DNA of 64,000 nucleotides, taken from Cyclobacteriaceae bacterium (GTDB taxonomy: Bacteria; Bacteroidota; Bacteroidia; Cytophagales; Cyclobacteriaceae). How positions within the stretch are numbered: position 1 is the stretch's first letter; each line of letters begins with the position of its first letter. The position numbers and the translations under genes were made by a program. Positions 61,137 to 64,000 of the stretch are shown here, one piece after another. The stretch covers positions 1-64,000 of the forward strand of contig JANQSI010000008.1 of the NCBI GenBank assembly GCA_028284125.1. The letters run 5' to 3'. The notes beneath the pieces were generated by a model. The model was given only the letters and a program-made list of their open reading frames with translations. It did no database searches and had not been told where the DNA came from.

Positions 61137-64000
61137 TTCCGTTTTTGTTTTTACTTTTCATTAACCACAGATACGCATCCTCCAGATTCGCTCGAATCTG
61201 TTTCGCTTTGTCATTAGGCTTTGTTTTGGAAAGGCATTTAACCTTGATATTTTCACCATCTCTCATGTGATGCACGATGGTGTACTCTTGCTTCAATTGT
61301 TCAAACTCCTCAGGAGTAACCGAGAACTCCCAGACATAATCTTTGGCAAGCTCTGCCATTGTTGTCGGACTACCCATGTATTCGATGTTGCCCTTGATCA
61401 GAACGGCAAGGTTGTTACATGAACTGGCGATATCTTCAATAATGTGTGTTGAAAATACGACGATTCGCTCACGACTTAGCTCAACCAGTAGATTTCTGAA
61501 TCTGATTCTTTCCAATGGATCAAGTCCGGCCGTTGGTTCGTCCACTACCAAGATTTTTGGTAGGTGCAGCAAGATCTGAGCAATTCCGATCCGTTGCTTC
61601 ATACCTCCAGAGAAAGATCCAATTTTCTTGTGTTGGTGTTCGTCCATATGAACAGCTTTTAATACATATTGAACTCTTTCTTCTCTTTTCTTCTTGTTGG
61701 TAATTTTTCTTAAAATGGCCTGGTAATCCAGGAATTGGTAAGGCGTCATGTTTTCGTATGTACCAAACGCCTGTGGCAAGTAACCAATGAGTCCCTGGAG
61801 TTCTTCTCGTTTCACACTGGTGTCGTGTCCGTTGATCCAGATTTTACCGTAGCTCTGATCCATTACGCCACAGAGAATCCGCATCAAGGTGGTTTTACCG
61901 GCACCATTTGGTCCTAACAATCCAAACATTCCTTGTTCGATGTTCAGACTGACGCCAGCCAGAGCTTTGAATGGCTCTTTCTTTTTACCAATGAATGGAA
62001 TAGCAAGAATCAATCTGTAATACATTTTTCTGATTCGCTTAAATCTTCCTTTTATTTTGGAAACATCTACCGGACGTGAGTTAAGGCGTCTCGAAATGTA
62101 GACCAGGAACAATCCCAAGAACCATAGAATAATCAATAGAACGGCAATCGCCTTGAGCTTAGGATTGATGTCATTGTAAATATGCGAGGAGCTAAGAATC
62201 GGGAATCCCCAAAAAAGTAGTGCATAAATAATTTTCGATAACCGCTTTCTTTTCTCGCCCATTAAATGCGTGACCTCATGAATAATCGAGATAAGTAGCA
62301 TGTGTAGCGCTACCATGAAGCACAGCTGCCAAAAAGCTTTGTCCAAGTAGAAGTAAATGAAATAGACTAAGAAGCCGATTAAGGCGAGCTGCCAGATTAA
62401 ATTTTCTAGAATTGATCGGATCGAAATAACAAACTCTCCACGCGAATCGAACAGGTGCTTGTTTCCTTTCCATTCTCGGATCCAACGCTTGTCTCGACCA
62501 TAAACTTTGGTAAGATTCTGGATTTCGATTCGCATCTCTTCATCTTGATCCACCATTTTGGCATTGGCTTGTTTGAGAGAAGTCATCACGAAATGCGTTC
62601 CACCCGGAATGAGAATGACTGCCGAAATCATGCCAAGCATTTGCCAGATGAATCCATCTACTTCTGTGTAAATCAAAGCACAACTGATAGTCATCGTTAC
62701 AATCTGAGTGATCTTGATAGCCGGACTTAGATTTTTGAACCATCTCAGAACACTTTCCAACCCTGCACTCATGGTTGGTATGTAGATCAAGGTCAAAAGT
62801 GTGCTGAAAGCCAAACCGCCCATCACGGTTACAGCGAATGGCTGACCAATGTTAACTACATACTCCGCTTGACCCATTGCAAGTGGAAGCATTGCAACGA
62901 TGGTCGTAATGGATGTGATAAGAATCGGACGAATTCTTGAAATGCCGCTGATCATCAATGAACGGTACCGATTAAATCCTCTTCTTCTTAGAATCCTTGA
63001 ATAGTCGATTAAAATGATCCCATTGTTCACAACCACACCAAGCAAGATGAGAAATCCGATCAGTGTGTTGGCATTCATCAGCGAGTTTCCAGTGAATGTC
63101 AATCCCAAAAATGCCCCAATGGCAGAAAGAGGAATTGAAAACATGATCACGATTGGGAGATACAGTGATTCAAAGACGGAAGCTAAAATCATGAAGATGA
63201 TCACGATTGCAGCAGCGATGAGAAAATAGAATTCTTCAAACAATTGCTCCTCATGAATCACATCGACCACAACTCCGGAAGGAATATTGATACTGCTAAC
63301 GATTTGATCAATTTCAATTCTTGAAGCCTCCAGAAGTGCTTCTGAAGCAGTAACCTCATCAATAAACTCGTATGTGAGCTCAATTTGTTTTTCCTGATTC
63401 AGTCGTTGGATTCCGCTTTCTCCTGACGAATAAATCACCGTTGAAAAATCCTCAAGCTCGCTTGTGGCACCTGAGTTATTGACCACTGGAAGTGCCCGAA
63501 GGTCCTTCATTTCTTTCGCTCTTTCGTTGATCTGGTTATTCGTTCGAATGGTGATTTCGAACTCCTCATTTCCACTTACAAACCGCGATCCGGATTGAAA
63601 TGAAGGCTGAAAATCATTTAGGCTGTTCATGACATTTTGCTGAGTGATTCCAAATTCACTCATCGTCATTTGGTCAAACAAAATATGTGCTTCAGGGCGC
63701 TCAGGACTTAGATTAACATAGCTACGGGAAATGGATTGAAGTCCACCAATGAAGGTGTTCAAATCATTGGCGATTGTCTGCATCAGCTGAAAATCCTGAC
63801 CTTTAATAAGGATTCGTTCAGAATTACCACCGATACCTAGAAGTCTCTCAAATGTGTTTGAATTAGAAGGTCCTCTCCGTTGACCTCTTGCAGCAGCTTG
63901 CTCTTGATCAAGTGCAATATCAAGATCATCATTATCTCTTGCGATGTTGTTCAGAATTCCTCGGACGTCAGCCAGAGAGATGGTATCTAATTCATTGAAG
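61108..64000 (-). CDS. RND efflux pump fused to an ABC ATPase (5' end outside the window)
   Basis: The open frame continues to the right edge, so only the C-terminal 963 residues or so are visible. Numbering here is from Met at 63783. Residues 1-180 are RND porter/docking sequence; 185-340 hold five helices of the second RND membrane half (GVVVNNGIILIDYSRILRR, RPILITSITTI, GGLAFSTLLTLIYIP). Two further helices (356-398) and then an ABC-like start (IEIQNLTKVYG, 419-429) follow. A membrane segment of four helices (about 461-563) with HEVTH (502-506) comes next, and then the ABC core: Walker A GPNGAGKTT (624-632), FSGGMKQR (724-731), VVDEPTAGLD (746-755) and STHII (778-782). It would combine proton-driven and ATP-driven transport in one protein. 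The first half and any adaptor or TolC genes lie outside. Confidence 0.85.
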   Translation of the reverse strand, partial: FNELDTISLADVRGILNNIARDNDDLDIALDQEQAAARGQRRGPSNSNTFERLLGIGGNSERILIKGQDFQLMQTIANDLNTFIGGLQSISRSYVNLSPERPEAHILFDQMTMSEFGITQQNVMNSLNDFQPSFQSGSRFVSGNEEFEITIRTNNQINERAKEMKDLRALPVVNNSGATSELEDFSTVIYSSGESGIQRLNQEKQIELTYEFIDEVTASEALLEASRIEIDQIVSSINIPSGVVVDVIHEEQLFEEFYFLIAAAIVIIFMILASVFESLYLPIVIMFSIPLSAIGAFLGLTFTGNSLMNANTLIGFLILLGVVVNNGIILIDYSRILRRRGFNRYRSLMISGISRIRPILITSITTIVAMLPLAMGQAEYVVNIGQPFAVTVMGGLAFSTLLTLIYIPTMSAGLESVLRWFKNLSPAIKITQIVTMTISCALIYTEVDGFIWQMLGMISAVILIPGGTHFVMTSLKQANAKMVDQDEEMRIEIQNLTKVYGRDKRWIREWKGNKHLFDSRGEFVISIRSILENLIWQLALIGFLVYFIYFYLDKAFWQLCFMVALHMLLISIIHEVTHLMGEKRKRLSKIIYALLFWGFPILSSSHIYNDINPKLKAIAVLLIILWFLGLFLVYISRRLNSRPVDVSKIKGRFKRIRKMYYRLILAIPFIGKKKEPFKALAGVSLNIEQGMFGLLGPNGAGKTTLMRILCGVMDQSYGKIWINGHDTSVKREELQGLIGYLPQAFGTYENMTPYQFLDYQAILRKITNKKKREERVQYVLKAVHMDEHQHKKIGSFSGGMKQRIGIAQILLHLPKILVVDEPTAGLDPLERIRFRNLLVELSRERIVVFSTHIIEDIASSCNNLAVLIKGNIEYMGSPTTMAELAKDYVWEFSVTPEEFEQLKQEYTIVHHMRDGENIKVKCLSKTKPNDKAKQIRANLEDAYLWLMKSKNKNGNEELSPASV

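Overview
The window looks like chromosomal DNA of a free-living, probably marine, Bacteroidota bacterium, most likely of the order Cytophagales. This is inferred from the gene families; no rRNA or other taxonomic marker is present. The evidence is: three secreted proteins ending in a type IX secretion (T9SS) sorting domain with the VYPNP-type motif; a carboxypeptidase-regulatory-domain TonB-dependent receptor; LytS/LytTR two-component pairs; PadR plus prefix-domain FtsX permeases; Bacteroidota promoter boxes (TAnnTTTG); interspersed palindromes of the CATTGCGAG and CATTTCGAG type; and low GC with few Shine-Dalgarno sites. No tRNA, rRNA, CRISPR array, prophage or insertion sequence was seen.

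Layout. 1-8.6 kb: an 11-bp tandem repeat and terminator, a secreted prolyl oligopeptidase, a class C beta-lactamase-like lipoprotein, a T9SS protein and a MacB-like permease. 8.8-13.8 kb: an exported hydrolase, a 58-residue membrane microprotein and a LytS/LytTR pair in one overlapping unit, facing a membrane patatin. 13.8-17.9 kb: monoglyceride-lipase-like hydrolase, pirin, a trans-sulfuration enzyme, a small exported protein and a GNAT-like protein. 18.2-27.2 kb: an operon of a TIGR03032 protein, a TPR/GT41 O-GlcNAc-transferase-like glycosyltransferase and a 1,853-residue FG-GAP/cadherin-like T9SS protein with an unusually long signal peptide. 27.2-35.2 kb: MscS channel, M3 peptidase, CvfB, an orphan nucleotidyltransferase-fold protein, a LysE exporter and a MATE exporter with a leader. 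35.2-42.7 kb: a membrane-anchored propeller-like protein, a hydrolase with its AraC neighbour, a TonB-dependent receptor and a TPR-like exported protein. 42.7-44.1 kb: a repeat-rich island with a frameshifted GIY-YIG nuclease and three tandem 182-bp palindromic repeats. 44.2-47.2 kb: PadR with its probable operator and an FtsX permease. 47.3-55.7 kb: a barrel protein, a second histidine kinase/LytTR pair and a 1,566-residue T9SS protein with six Ig/cadherin-like repeats. 55.7-60.3 kb: serine hydrolase, DPP-type peptidase, NTF2-like protein and an ArsR-SRPBCC fusion. 60.4-64 kb: an ABC-2-like permease gene overlapping an edge-truncated gene that fuses the C-terminal half of an RND efflux pump to an ABC ATPase.

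The two most unusual loci are the RND-ABC fusion, whose ATPase domain appears to be interrupted by a four-helix membrane segment carrying HEVTH, and the TIGR03032/GT41/giant-adhesin operon, which resembles a cytoplasmic adhesin-glycosylation system. Also worth attention are the GIY-YIG gene embedded in palindromic repeats, the orphan CD-NTase-like protein and the leader of the MATE gene. Function assignments come from reading motifs by eye; no database search was run.
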